Shown here: piece after piece, positions 40,030 to 48,590 of the stretch
Layout of the letters: each line of letters begins with the position of its first letter
How positions within the stretch are numbered: position 1 is the stretch's first letter
From: an uncultured Clostridia bacterium
GTDB taxonomy: Bacteria; Bacillota; Clostridia; TANB77; CAG-508
Direction of reading: 5' to 3'
Length of the DNA: 64,000 nucleotides
Assembly: GCA_947631185.1 (NCBI GenBank)
Contig: CANRKJ010000005.1
Span: 1 to 64,000, forward strand
Program-made: the position numbers and the translations under genes
The notes under the pieces: generated by a model
Told to the model about the DNA's origin: nothing
Databases searched by the model: none
Seen by the model: only the letters and a program-made list of their open reading frames with translations

Positions 40030-42936
40030 TTAATAACCTGTTCTCGGCAATATTTTTTCTTCAGTTACAGTATTATCCAATATTTGCTCTTCTTCTTTTT
40101 CCTCAGGTATTTTCGAAATCTTTTTATTTTCAATAATCATTTCCAATACTTTATTTTTATCCAATCTAAACGAAATATATTCATCATTCCTTTGATATCC
40201 AGGAATAGTACTCACCTCGTGTATAGTATATGTTTTATTAATAATAGGATAAAAAGACGAATAAGCCTCTCCATTTTTATCAGTTACCAAGGTCTCTAGC
40301 AAATTACTATATTCATCATAGACCTCAAATTTAACTCCTTCTAATTTTATATTATTATCATCTTTATCAACCTTTATTATTTTAAATCTATTTTTTATTT
40401 TTTCATTATAAACTTTAAAACTACTTATTTCTTTATATTGTACTTTAACATTTATATTATCTGATAATAATTTATATGATTCATTTGTTTTAGTTTCTTT
40501 AAAATAATAATTTCCAATTTTTAAATTATCAACTAATACTTCTCCTTTTTCGTTTGTTATGTATTTACCTATCAAATTATTATTTGAATCATATAATTCA
40601 AATTCTACACCTTTTATAGGTAATAATGAATCTTTATCTAATTTTATTAATCTTATACCACCCTTTTTCAACTCATTTTCAAAAGTTAAATCAGTAATTT
40701 CATTTTCTTTCAATTCTACTTTAATTTCATTATCACTTAGAACATATTCTTTTTGTGTTTCTAATTCTTTTACTGTATATTGTTCATCTATAGCCAATCT
40801 ACTTGAAAAAGCTTCTCCATTTTCATTTGTTACAATTGTTTCTATTAAATTTTTATTTTTATCATATATTCCAAATTTAACATCTTTTAATTTTATTTCA
40901 TTGTTGTCTTTATCAACTTTTATTACCTTTATTTGACCTTTCTTTTTTTCATTTTCAAAAGTAATATCTTTAATTTGGTCTTCTTCTAATTCTACAGTTT
41001 GAACTTCATCTGATAAAACATATTCTTCTAATGTATTTGTTTCTCTTAGTGTATATTTTTCTGTTATAGGTAATCTACTTGTTATAGCTTCACCATTTTT
41101 ATCTGTAGTTATATTTTCTACTATTTCACCTTTAGAATTTAAAACATCAAAACTAACATTAGGTAATTTTGTTTCTTTATTATCTTTATCTACTTTTATT
41201 ACTCTAATTTGTCCCTTTTTTACTTCATTCTCAAATACAACTGATGTTATCTCATTTTCTTTTAACTCTATTATTTTAGGCTCATCATTTAATTTATAAA
41301 AATTATTTGTTTCTACCTCTTTTAAAACTAATTTATCATAATCTCTTATTGGATACCTAGATGTAAAAGCTTCACCATTTTCGTCTGTTACAATTGTTTC
41401 TAATAATTTTCCTGATTCATTAAGTACATTGAATTTTACATTTTTTAGTTTTATTTCATTATTATCTTTATCTACTTTTATTACCTTTATTTGACCTTTT
41501 TTCAATTCATTTTCAATTATGTTCTCATTAGCTTCATTCCATTTTACTTCTATTTCTACACTATCAGCTAAATTGTACCATTTTCCTGTATTCTTTTCTA
41601 TAATCTTATAATTACCTATTCTTAAATTTTTAATTTCTATTTCACCATTTACGTCTGTAATGTAAGTCCCAATTATTTTTTGAAATTCTTCTGAAAACAA
41701 ATCAAATTTAACATTACCAAGTGCAATTTTATTATTATCTTTATCTACTTTATAGATTTTTAAATTTGCTTCTTTATGTTTATTAGTAATTTCTTTTGTT
41801 GTTAATTGATTATAAAAAATATTTATTTCTTTTTCAGTTTCATCTAAAATATAATCCTTATTTGTTTCAGTTTCAACTAATTTATATTTTCCTTGATATA
41901 ATCTCTCAAACATTGCTTCACCTTTTGCATCTGTAGTAACCTTTCCCACTTCAGTACCATCTGATTTTAATAATTTAAAAGTAACATTTGGAATAGGTTT
42001 GTCAGTATCTTTATCTGTTTTTACTATTTTTAATCTTCCTGTATTTGTTGAAATATTTATTTTACAATTTGATGTAACATCTCCAAATGTATCATAGGTT
42101 ATTGCATAATCTTGAGTTGCAGGATTTCCTGAATCACCATAAAAAATAGGATATATCTTACTTTTACCTGATACTTTTATTTCACCTTTTATATCTGTAT
42201 TTAATTTTGATTTGGGAACATATAATTTAAAACACGAATTCTCTATTTTTGATAAATAACACCCTTCTGGAAGTCCATTTGCTATTTCAATTTTAGTTTC
42301 AGTTACATCTACATTTGAAGATAACTTATATTTTTGATATACAAAATCTCCTTCTTCAACTAATTCATCTATTTTAGAAACAGAAAAATTACCTACTACT
42401 CTTGATTCTGCACCATTAACTCCAATATTAACTAGATTTCTTAATGCATTTAACATTGCTAAAGCTTCAGGATCATCTGGTTCAGCATAAAATAGATTAA
42501 TATCAGATTGTCCTAAAATACAATAAACAGCAAACTTTGTAACACAAAAAGCATCAAACTCATTTGCCAATCCCATTTCTGTATATGATTTATATGGATA
42601 TCCATTCTTCACCACCCTCCATACATCATCTCTTTCTATAACTTTATCAATACTAACAGCATATCCTTTATCATCCACCACACCTGGCAAACTACTATTT
42701 AAACAATATGCAGGATAAAATTGTCCATTTTGATAATATCCAACAACAGAACATATAACATATGTATATTTATTTAAACTTGTATTAAGATATTTTAAAT
42801 GATAATCTACATCACCTATTTTTACTAAATTAGCACCATTAATTTCGGTTGCATTGCTTATTAAACCTCCACATGAATTTATTAAAATTATAATTAAAAT
42901 TAAACAATATAAAACTTTTGTTAAAAATTTTTTCAA
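40030..42936 (-). CDS. Cna_B-repeat surface protein ending in LPRTGY
   Basis: A 968-residue surface protein. Signal peptide (KKFLTKVLYCLILIIILINSCGG), an N-terminal TQXA-like domain with AYCLNSSLPG and VTKFAVYCILG, then seven Cna_B/SpaA domains of ~90 residues, each opening with VIKVDKDN or similar and ending VxFENE(L/V)KKG. Two things are odd. First, the usual thioester Gln is Lys (TK instead of TQ). Second, the protein stops at EEKILPRTGY, with no hydrophobic segment or basic tail after LPRTG. TTG 42936 is the start, with AAGGAGG 8 nt upstream. It follows the sortase by 3 nt, so the pair is an operon, pilin-like or adhesin-like. Anchoring without the tail is unexplained. Confidence 0.85.
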   Translation of the reverse strand: MKKFLTKVLYCLILIIILINSCGGLISNATEINGANLVKIGDVDYHLKYLNTSLNKYTYVICSVVGYYQNGQFYPAYCLNSSLPGVVDDKGYAVSIDKVIERDDVWRVVKNGYPYKSYTEMGLANEFDAFCVTKFAVYCILGQSDINLFYAEPDDPEALAMLNALRNLVNIGVNGAESRVVGNFSVSKIDELVEEGDFVYQKYKLSSNVDVTETKIEIANGLPEGCYLSKIENSCFKLYVPKSKLNTDIKGEIKVSGKSKIYPIFYGDSGNPATQDYAITYDTFGDVTSNCKINISTNTGRLKIVKTDKDTDKPIPNVTFKLLKSDGTEVGKVTTDAKGEAMFERLYQGKYKLVETETNKDYILDETEKEINIFYNQLTTKEITNKHKEANLKIYKVDKDNNKIALGNVKFDLFSEEFQKIIGTYITDVNGEIEIKNLRIGNYKIIEKNTGKWYNLADSVEIEVKWNEANENIIENELKKGQIKVIKVDKDNNEIKLKNVKFNVLNESGKLLETIVTDENGEAFTSRYPIRDYDKLVLKEVETNNFYKLNDEPKIIELKENEITSVVFENEVKKGQIRVIKVDKDNKETKLPNVSFDVLNSKGEIVENITTDKNGEAITSRLPITEKYTLRETNTLEEYVLSDEVQTVELEEDQIKDITFENEKKKGQIKVIKVDKDNNEIKLKDVKFGIYDKNKNLIETIVTNENGEAFSSRLAIDEQYTVKELETQKEYVLSDNEIKVELKENEITDLTFENELKKGGIRLIKLDKDSLLPIKGVEFELYDSNNNLIGKYITNEKGEVLVDNLKIGNYYFKETKTNESYKLLSDNINVKVQYKEISSFKVYNEKIKNRFKIIKVDKDDNNIKLEGVKFEVYDEYSNLLETLVTDKNGEAYSSFYPIINKTYTIHEVSTIPGYQRNDEYISFRLDKNKVLEMIIENKKISKIPEEKEEEQILDNTVTEEKILPRTGY

Positions 42937-42939
42937 TAT

Positions 42940-43510
42940 TTATTCCTCCTTTTTTTCTATAGCCTGAATACATCTTCTATATTCTGGCTGATTTTCAACA
43001 CAAGTTATTAAAGTAATTCTATTATCTGTTGTTTTTTCCAGATAACTCCAATCTGTTTCTTTAATAACTACTTTACTTTTAACAATATATTTTCTAATAT
43101 CTCCATTGTATTTATAAATAATTTCATCTCCAGTTTCTAACTCATTTATCCTAGAAAAATAATTAAATTTATATCCTCTATTATGTGCTGCAAGCCCAAC
43201 ATTTCCATTAAAATTCTCAGTTTCTTCAAAATGACCTACATAATTATTTAAAACCTCTAAACTTGTTCCTTGCTTTATTTTTGCATTAAGATCAATTTTT
43301 GGAATATTAATTTCCCATATAAAAACATTTGAATCTTCCTTTAAAATATTATCATTTTCTTGATTTTTTTCTGTAGAATTAATATTATAATTTGGAATAA
43401 TATCTAACTGAATATAAGATTTATATGAAACAAATACTAATAAACTTAAAACTAATAATGAAAAAAAACCTGCAATAAAATTAATAGAAAATCTGCTACA
43501 ATTAAAACAA
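42940..43510 (-). CDS. Class D-like sortase, apparently requiring a +1 frameshift at codon 2
   Basis: A sortase of about 189 residues not visible as a normal ORF because its frame contains no ATG, GTG or TTG. Translating the frame gives an N-terminal membrane segment (FIAGFFSLLVLSLLVFVSYKS), IPKIDLNAKIKQGTSLEVLNN, the catalytic His in GLAAHNRGYKFNYFS, the Cys in RITLITCVENQPEY and the Arg in EYRRCIQA: a complete catalytic triad. A perfect AGGAGG lies 8 nt before TTG 43510, but that frame reads TTG TTT TAA. Shifting +1 at TTT-T gives M-F-N-C-S-R-F-S and enters the sortase frame. So either a programmed +1 shift, an indel in the four-T run, or a non-canonical start. It immediately precedes the LPRTGY protein and likely acts on it or on the large adhesin. 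Confidence 0.8.
43502..43507 (-). other. Putative +1 shift site UUU-UAA at sortase codon 2
   Basis: UUU followed by stop UAA. A tRNA-Phe on UUU can re-pair with UUU in the +1 frame (four U), as at the CUU-UGA site of prfB. Confidence 0.45.
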
Positions 43511-43608
43511 TATTTCCACCTCCTAAATATTAAATTAAAAAATGATTATTTTGGCTTGAAATAGCCAAAGAAAATTTGAATTAAAAATTATTCGAATAAA
43601 TTGTTAAT

Positions 43609-43637
43609 ATAATAATGCAATTTTTACTATTTGTCAA
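43609..43637 (-). promoter_or_regulatory. Promoter of the sortase-adhesin operon
   Basis: TTGACA (43637-43632), a 17-nt spacer and TATTAT (43614-43609), about 100 nt before the sortase start. Confidence 0.7.
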
Positions 43638-43663
43638 GTTTTTTTTCAAACTCTTTTTTTAAG

Positions 43664-43708
43664 TATAAATGGCAATAATAAATTTCCGTTTTATTATTGC
43701 CATTTATA
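43664..43708. terminator. Large bidirectional hairpin between two operons
   Basis: TATAAATGGCAATAATAAA and its exact reverse complement form a 19-bp stem with a 7-nt loop. It separates the 43.8-kb gene from the sortase promoter. The roughly 330-nt space also contains the promoter and a small TTGGCT/AGCCAA hairpin near 43550-43566; nothing else seen. Confidence 0.7.
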
Positions 43709-43845
43709 AATTAAGACATCTACAATAAAAAGTCTTTTCACTTTATGTAAATATATAATAGAATATTATGTTATTATTTACCTTAGATTTTATGTCAAAC
43801 AAAATTTACTATTCATAATCTATCTCTTTGTTTATAATTTCAAAC

Positions 43846-44289
43846 TTATTTTTTTATAATACGTATAACATAAGAGTAATTTATTCCATGAGAAACATCA
43901 CTTCCTGGAGTCATATAAAATTCTTCATTATATTTTATATTATAAAATTTATCTCTACTTTTTATCTTGACTTCGTTTTCTTCAAATTTTTCAATTTCTA
44001 GAATTTCAAAATATTCTTGAAAAGGCAAAGGAACATTTGTTGCTACCTCATCCTCATTAAGATTAAGTGACCAAACTCCACCACCAGAAGAAGGTTCATA
44101 GAATTTATCTTTCTCAGAAACATTAAATATCTTTTTCTTTTTTCCTTTGCCAAAATGTCCACCTTCATAGTTTGCTACTAATATTAATTGATATCCAGTA
44201 TATTCCTTATGCATTTTAAATAACTGAAACCCAACAATTAATATAATTATAAATATGCCCAAAATTAATAATATTTTTTTATTTTTCAT
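43846..44289 (-). CDS. Small membrane-anchored protein, unknown
   Basis: A 147-residue protein with an N-terminal membrane anchor (KKILLILGIFIIILIVGFQLF) and a ~115-residue outer domain rich in Gly, Glu and Lys (YQLILVANYEGGHFGKGKKKK ... SSGGGVWSLNLNEDEVATNVP). The pattern of short beta strands suggests a small beta fold; no family is recognised. I chose ATG 44289 because GGGGGTGAT precedes it; the ATG at 44307 has no site. Located directly downstream of the histidine kinase gene (52 nt), it may be part of that regulon. Confidence 0.5.
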   Translation of the reverse strand: MKNKKILLILGIFIIILIVGFQLFKMHKEYTGYQLILVANYEGGHFGKGKKKKIFNVSEKDKFYEPSSGGGVWSLNLNEDEVATNVPLPFQEYFEILEIEKFEENEVKIKSRDKFYNIKYNEEFYMTPGSDVSHGINYSYVIRIIKK

Positions 44290-44341
44290 TGTTACAATCA
44301 CCCCCATTAATATTTAATTGATTTATGATATAAAATATAAA

Positions 44342-45853
44342 TTACATTTGATGACTTATTATTGAATAATTTAATTCGAAATAAAACTCTACTCCATCTA
44401 ATTTATTATTAACTCCATATTTGTTTTTAGCTTTAACCATTATAGCTTTTACCAAAGCTAACCCTATTCCTGTACCACCTTTTAATCTGGTTCTAGATTT
44501 ATCAACTTTATAAAATCTATTCCATATTCTATTTAAGTTCTCTTCTTCAATTTGTTTTCCTGTATTAAAAACTTTTATTCTAACTTTACCTTGTTCTTTT
44601 GCTTTTTCAATACTAATCTTAATTTGTTTTTTTCCATTTATTTCTAATATATTTTTTATTGCATTTGTATAATAATTACTAAATACTTGTTCAATATAAA
44701 ATTCGTCTGCATAAACATAAATAGGATCTTTTTCATTAAAAATAATTTGTATATTTTGTTCATCTGTCATCATTTTAGAATTAGTTATTACACTATTTAT
44801 AAGTTCAACTATATCAAAATTAGTATCATTAAAAATTATATCTTCATTTTCAAGTCTAATAAGTTCTAACAATCTTTTAACTAATTTATCCATTTTATTT
44901 GATTCATCTAAAATTACTTTTGCATAAAAATTTTTACTTTCTTCATCTTTATTAACGTTTTCCACTAACCCCTCTGCATATCCTTGTATAAGTGCAATTG
45001 GAGTTTTTAATTCATGAGAAACATCAGAAACAAATTGTTTTCTCATTTCATCTATTTTAGATTTTTCTTCAATATCTCTCTCAAGTTCCATATTATTCTT
45101 CTTAAGCTTATTTATTGTATTTTCTAAAGTACAAGAAAGATCATTTATATTTTTACCTAATTCATTTATTTCATCATCTTTATTATTTTCAATATATTTT
45201 TTTGAAAAATCTAAATTTTTCATCTTAGTAGTCATTTCTCTTAATTCCAAAATTGGCTTAGTAAAATTATTTGCCATAATAAAACTATATATTGCAGTAG
45301 CAATCATAGAAACTAAACCAACTATTATTAAAAATTCATTTAGAACATTCAAACTCTCATTTATAATTGAAATAGGAACTCTAACATAAATTTGTTTTTC
45401 ATCATCTAATTTTGATATAGCTAAAATAAAATTAACACCATTATTAGAATCAGAAATTTTTCTAATACTTGTATCATTTTTAGAATATATAATATTACTT
45501 TTATTAAAAATACTATAATCTACATCATATGTTATTTTCTCAATTTTTTGAAAACTATTTATAAAATTTTTAGTATTAGAATAAAATTCTTTTTCATTGT
45601 TTTGTATTACTATATCAAAATCATTTAATAAACATAAATAATCTAATTTTTTTCGAAATTCTTCTTCATTTAAATTATTTTCCAAATCATTTATTTGATT
45701 AAAGAAATTCAAAAGTGTATGTGTTTTTTTGTAGTAAAAATAAGTCTCAATTACCACATTACTTACCACTGCCAAAAATATAAATAGTATAAATATTATT
45801 ATGCAAATTCTGAAAAAGAGTTTGACTCTAATTGAATTAAATACTTTATTCAT
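44342..45853 (-). CDS. Sensor histidine kinase, two-component system
   Basis: A 503-residue membrane sensor kinase. Two TM helices (~12-35 and ~170-192) flank an extracellular sensor of ~130 residues. It has a HAMP linker (FTKPILELREMTTKM), the H-box FVSDVSHELKTPIALIQGYAEG (phospho-His), N-box QVFSNYYTNAIKNI, and a G-box GTGIGLALVKAIM. All ATPase motifs are present. It is paired with the response regulator immediately upstream (10 nt). The signal is unknown; nearby surface-protein genes suggest the cell envelope. Confidence 0.93.
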   Translation of the reverse strand: MNKVFNSIRVKLFFRICIIIFILFIFLAVVSNVVIETYFYYKKTHTLLNFFNQINDLENNLNEEEFRKKLDYLCLLNDFDIVIQNNEKEFYSNTKNFINSFQKIEKITYDVDYSIFNKSNIIYSKNDTSIRKISDSNNGVNFILAISKLDDEKQIYVRVPISIINESLNVLNEFLIIVGLVSMIATAIYSFIMANNFTKPILELREMTTKMKNLDFSKKYIENNKDDEINELGKNINDLSCTLENTINKLKKNNMELERDIEEKSKIDEMRKQFVSDVSHELKTPIALIQGYAEGLVENVNKDEESKNFYAKVILDESNKMDKLVKRLLELIRLENEDIIFNDTNFDIVELINSVITNSKMMTDEQNIQIIFNEKDPIYVYADEFYIEQVFSNYYTNAIKNILEINGKKQIKISIEKAKEQGKVRIKVFNTGKQIEEENLNRIWNRFYKVDKSRTRLKGGTGIGLALVKAIMVKAKNKYGVNNKLDGVEFYFELNYSIISHQM

Positions 45854-45863
45854 AATATATCCT

Positions 45864-46541
45864 TTATTTTATTTGAAATTTATATCCAATACCTCTGATA
45901 GTATGAATATATTTTCCTTTTTTCCCTAATTTATGTCTTATTTTTTTTATATGACTATCAATTGTTCTAGTATCACCATAAAATTCATAATTCCAAACAC
46001 TATTTAAAATCTTATCTCTTGAAAGTGCTTTATCTTTATTTTCAATTAAAAATTTTAATAGTTCAAATTCTCTGAAACTTAATTCTACTGATTTTCCTTC
46101 TATTTCTACGGTTCTTCCATCATAATCTATTTCTATACCGCCGTAATTAGAAATTTCCTTTTCTCCTTTTTTACTTCTTCTAAGTATAGCTTCTACTCTT
46201 GCAACCAACAATTTGGGGCTAAATGGTTTTGATATATATTCATCAACTCCCAATTCAAATCCAAATAATTCGTCCTGTTCCTCTCCTCTGGCAGTAAGCA
46301 TAACAATAGGAATCTCTTTATCAGTTTGTCTTATTTGTCTTAAAACAGACCATCCATCTAATTTAGGCATCATAACATCTAACAGAATTATATCTATATC
46401 ATTTTTCTTATTTTGATAAATAGACAAAGCTTGTTCTCCATCTTCAGCTTCTATTATTTCATAATCTTTTTGTTTTAAAAAATCCTTTAGTAATTTTCTC
46501 ATTCGAATTTCATCATCAACCACTAGAACTACATCTTTCAT
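45864..46541 (-). CDS. OmpR/PhoB-family response regulator
   Basis: A 225-residue regulator with a receiver domain (acidic pair VVDDE, phosphoacceptor in IILLDVMMPKLDGW, LTARGEEQDELFGFELGVDEYISKPF with the conserved Thr and Lys) and a C-terminal winged helix (VELSFREFELLKFLIENK, ILNSVWNYEFYGDTRTIDSHI). It partners the kinase 10 nt downstream. Its start at 46541 is preceded by AGGAGG. Targets unknown. Confidence 0.95.
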   Translation of the reverse strand: MKDVVLVVDDEIRMRKLLKDFLKQKDYEIIEAEDGEQALSIYQNKKNDIDIILLDVMMPKLDGWSVLRQIRQTDKEIPIVMLTARGEEQDELFGFELGVDEYISKPFSPKLLVARVEAILRRSKKGEKEISNYGGIEIDYDGRTVEIEGKSVELSFREFELLKFLIENKDKALSRDKILNSVWNYEFYGDTRTIDSHIKKIRHKLGKKGKYIHTIRGIGYKFQIK

Positions 46542-46570
46542 TAAAAACCTCCTAATCTTAGGTTTAAAAA

Positions 46571-48343
46571 TTATAAATCACCTACAATTTCCTCTAATTT
46601 TTTCAAATTTTTTCTAAAATAATCAAAAGCAATTTCATAAGTTTCTTCTTTTTCCAAATCTACATCTACAGATTTTAATAATTCTAAAGATCCCTTTGAG
46701 CCACCTTGACTTAACATATTTATATATTTTTCAACATATCCGTCTTCTTTTGCTAAAATTTTGCTAGCAATTACTATAGCTGAAGTAATTCCAGTAGCAT
46801 ATTTATATACATAAAAGCAACTATAAAAATGAGGTATTCTAGCCCATTCATATTTTATTAAATCGTCTATTTCTGCTGATTTGCCAAAGTATTTTTTTAC
46901 TAAATTATAATATATTTCATTTAATGAATCTGATGTTAAACTTTCTCCTTTTTCTACTTTACAATGAACATCTTTTTCAAATTCAGCAAACATAGCTTGT
47001 CGATATAATGTAGCTCTAATCATATCTAATTGTTCATTTATTAGTGAAGCTTTTTTCTTATTATCTGTTTCTTTATTTATCAAGTAATTAGCTAATAATA
47101 TTTCATTTACAGTTGAAGCCACCTCTGCTACCATAATTGTATAATTAGCATTTATGGCATTTTGTTTACTACTTGCATAAAAACTATGCATAGAATGCCC
47201 TAATTCATGAGCAATTGTTGATACATCTCTTGATGAATTTATAAAATTCAATAAAACAAATGGATGAACATTATAAACACCCATACTGTAAGCACCAGTT
47301 TTTTTATTTTCTTTTTCATATACATCTATCCAGTTATTATCAAATGCTTCATTTAATTTATCAGTATATTCTTTTCCCATTATACTAAGTGCATCTAAAA
47401 CAGTTTTTCTTGCCTCATCGTATTCAATATAATCATCTTCTACATCAAGTGTGTTTGTATAAACATCATAAGTGTGAATTTTTTCTAAACCTAAAAACTT
47501 TCTTTTTAAATCTATATATTCGTGATTTAAATTTAAATTTTTGTTTACTTCTTTTAATAAACACTCATAAACTTCTACACTTGAATCATCTGCATTTGTA
47601 GCCATATCCATTGATGATTTATAATTTCTAATACTAGCAGAAATAGTAGTCTTCTTTACTCTAGATAAATACAATTCTGTAATTGTATTTATATGTTTTT
47701 TATATAGTGAATACATAGATTCAAATGCTTGTTTTCTTATATCAGGATTACTACTTTTTAAATATTTTGAAAATAATCCGTGAGTCATTTTTAGTTCTTT
47801 ATCATTTTCATCTTTTATTGTTGGAAACTCAAATTCTGTAGTAGTTAAATTGTCATAAGTATTCTCTGAAACATTGAATACCTCTGAGAATTTCGTTATT
47901 ACTTTTTCAACTTCTTCACTTAAAATGTGTTTCTTGTCTTTCATTATATCTCTAATTATTTTTTCAAATTCTCTTAATTTTTCATCATGCAAATATTGTT
48001 CTAACTTCTCATCAGAAATTTTAGCTATTTCTGGGCTAATAAAACTTACTGCTTCTGAAAAATCTGTATATATTTTTTCCACTCTTTTAAATAATTTTAT
48101 CCCTTCACTATTACTCATATCTTTATGATAATTAAGCATAGCATAAGCATATAATTTTTCATTTAATATAATAGCTTGCTCATATATTTTAAAACAATTA
48201 TATAACACATCACTACTATCATTTAAATGATTTTTAAATTTTTTTATATCCTCAATAATTTTATAAAGCTCATTAACTGAATTATTAAATTCAGTTTCAT
48301 CTTTAAAAATAACACTTAAATCCCATTCAAATTTATTACTCAT
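46571..48343 (-). CDS. pepF: Oligoendopeptidase F (M3 family)
   Basis: A 590-residue cytosolic zinc oligopeptidase. The HEXXH motif is in STIAHELGHSMHSFYAS, with the downstream glutamate in NEILLANYL. The N-terminal oligopeptidase_F domain and the FEWDLSVIFKDETEF opening are typical of PepF. The frame could begin 16 codons earlier, but MSNKFEWDLS is the usual family start, with AAAGGG upstream. It degrades short peptides. It is transcribed alone, back to back with clpE. Confidence 0.92.
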   Translation of the reverse strand: MSNKFEWDLSVIFKDETEFNNSVNELYKIIEDIKKFKNHLNDSSDVLYNCFKIYEQAIILNEKLYAYAMLNYHKDMSNSEGIKLFKRVEKIYTDFSEAVSFISPEIAKISDEKLEQYLHDEKLREFEKIIRDIMKDKKHILSEEVEKVITKFSEVFNVSENTYDNLTTTEFEFPTIKDENDKELKMTHGLFSKYLKSSNPDIRKQAFESMYSLYKKHINTITELYLSRVKKTTISASIRNYKSSMDMATNADDSSVEVYECLLKEVNKNLNLNHEYIDLKRKFLGLEKIHTYDVYTNTLDVEDDYIEYDEARKTVLDALSIMGKEYTDKLNEAFDNNWIDVYEKENKKTGAYSMGVYNVHPFVLLNFINSSRDVSTIAHELGHSMHSFYASSKQNAINANYTIMVAEVASTVNEILLANYLINKETDNKKKASLINEQLDMIRATLYRQAMFAEFEKDVHCKVEKGESLTSDSLNEIYYNLVKKYFGKSAEIDDLIKYEWARIPHFYSCFYVYKYATGITSAIVIASKILAKEDGYVEKYINMLSQGGSKGSLELLKSVDVDLEKEETYEIAFDYFRKNLKKLEEIVGDL

Positions 48344-48478
48344 AATTTCTTTTGTCCCTTTCAAAATAATAATATGTACATATTTTACCACAGATTATAT
48401 TAAATGTATACATCAAATTTTTGATTAGCAAATTACTGCTTATCTAAAATTTGAATCAAAGCTTTACTAGTATAAAAA

Positions 48479-48505
48479 ATAGCACTCTTACCAAAAGATT
48501 GCTAA
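48479..48505 (+). promoter_or_regulatory. CIRCE-like HrcA operator upstream of clpE
   Basis: ATAGCACTC-N9-GATTGCTAA, one mismatch per arm to the CIRCE consensus TTAGCACTC-N9-GAGTGCTAA. It lies 18 nt before the clpE -35 box, in the 250-nt divergent region with pepF. Confidence 0.6.
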
Positions 48506-48522
48506 TTTTTTAAAAATTTCTA

Positions 48523-48551
48523 TTGACTATAGAAAAAAAATACTGTATTAT
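48523..48551 (+). promoter_or_regulatory. Promoter of clpE
   Basis: TTGACT (48523-48528), a 17-nt spacer and TATTAT (48546-48551), about 40 nt before the ATG. Confidence 0.7.
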
Positions 48552-48590
48552 TAAATTACTATTTTAGGTTAAGGAGTGTAATAAATATAT

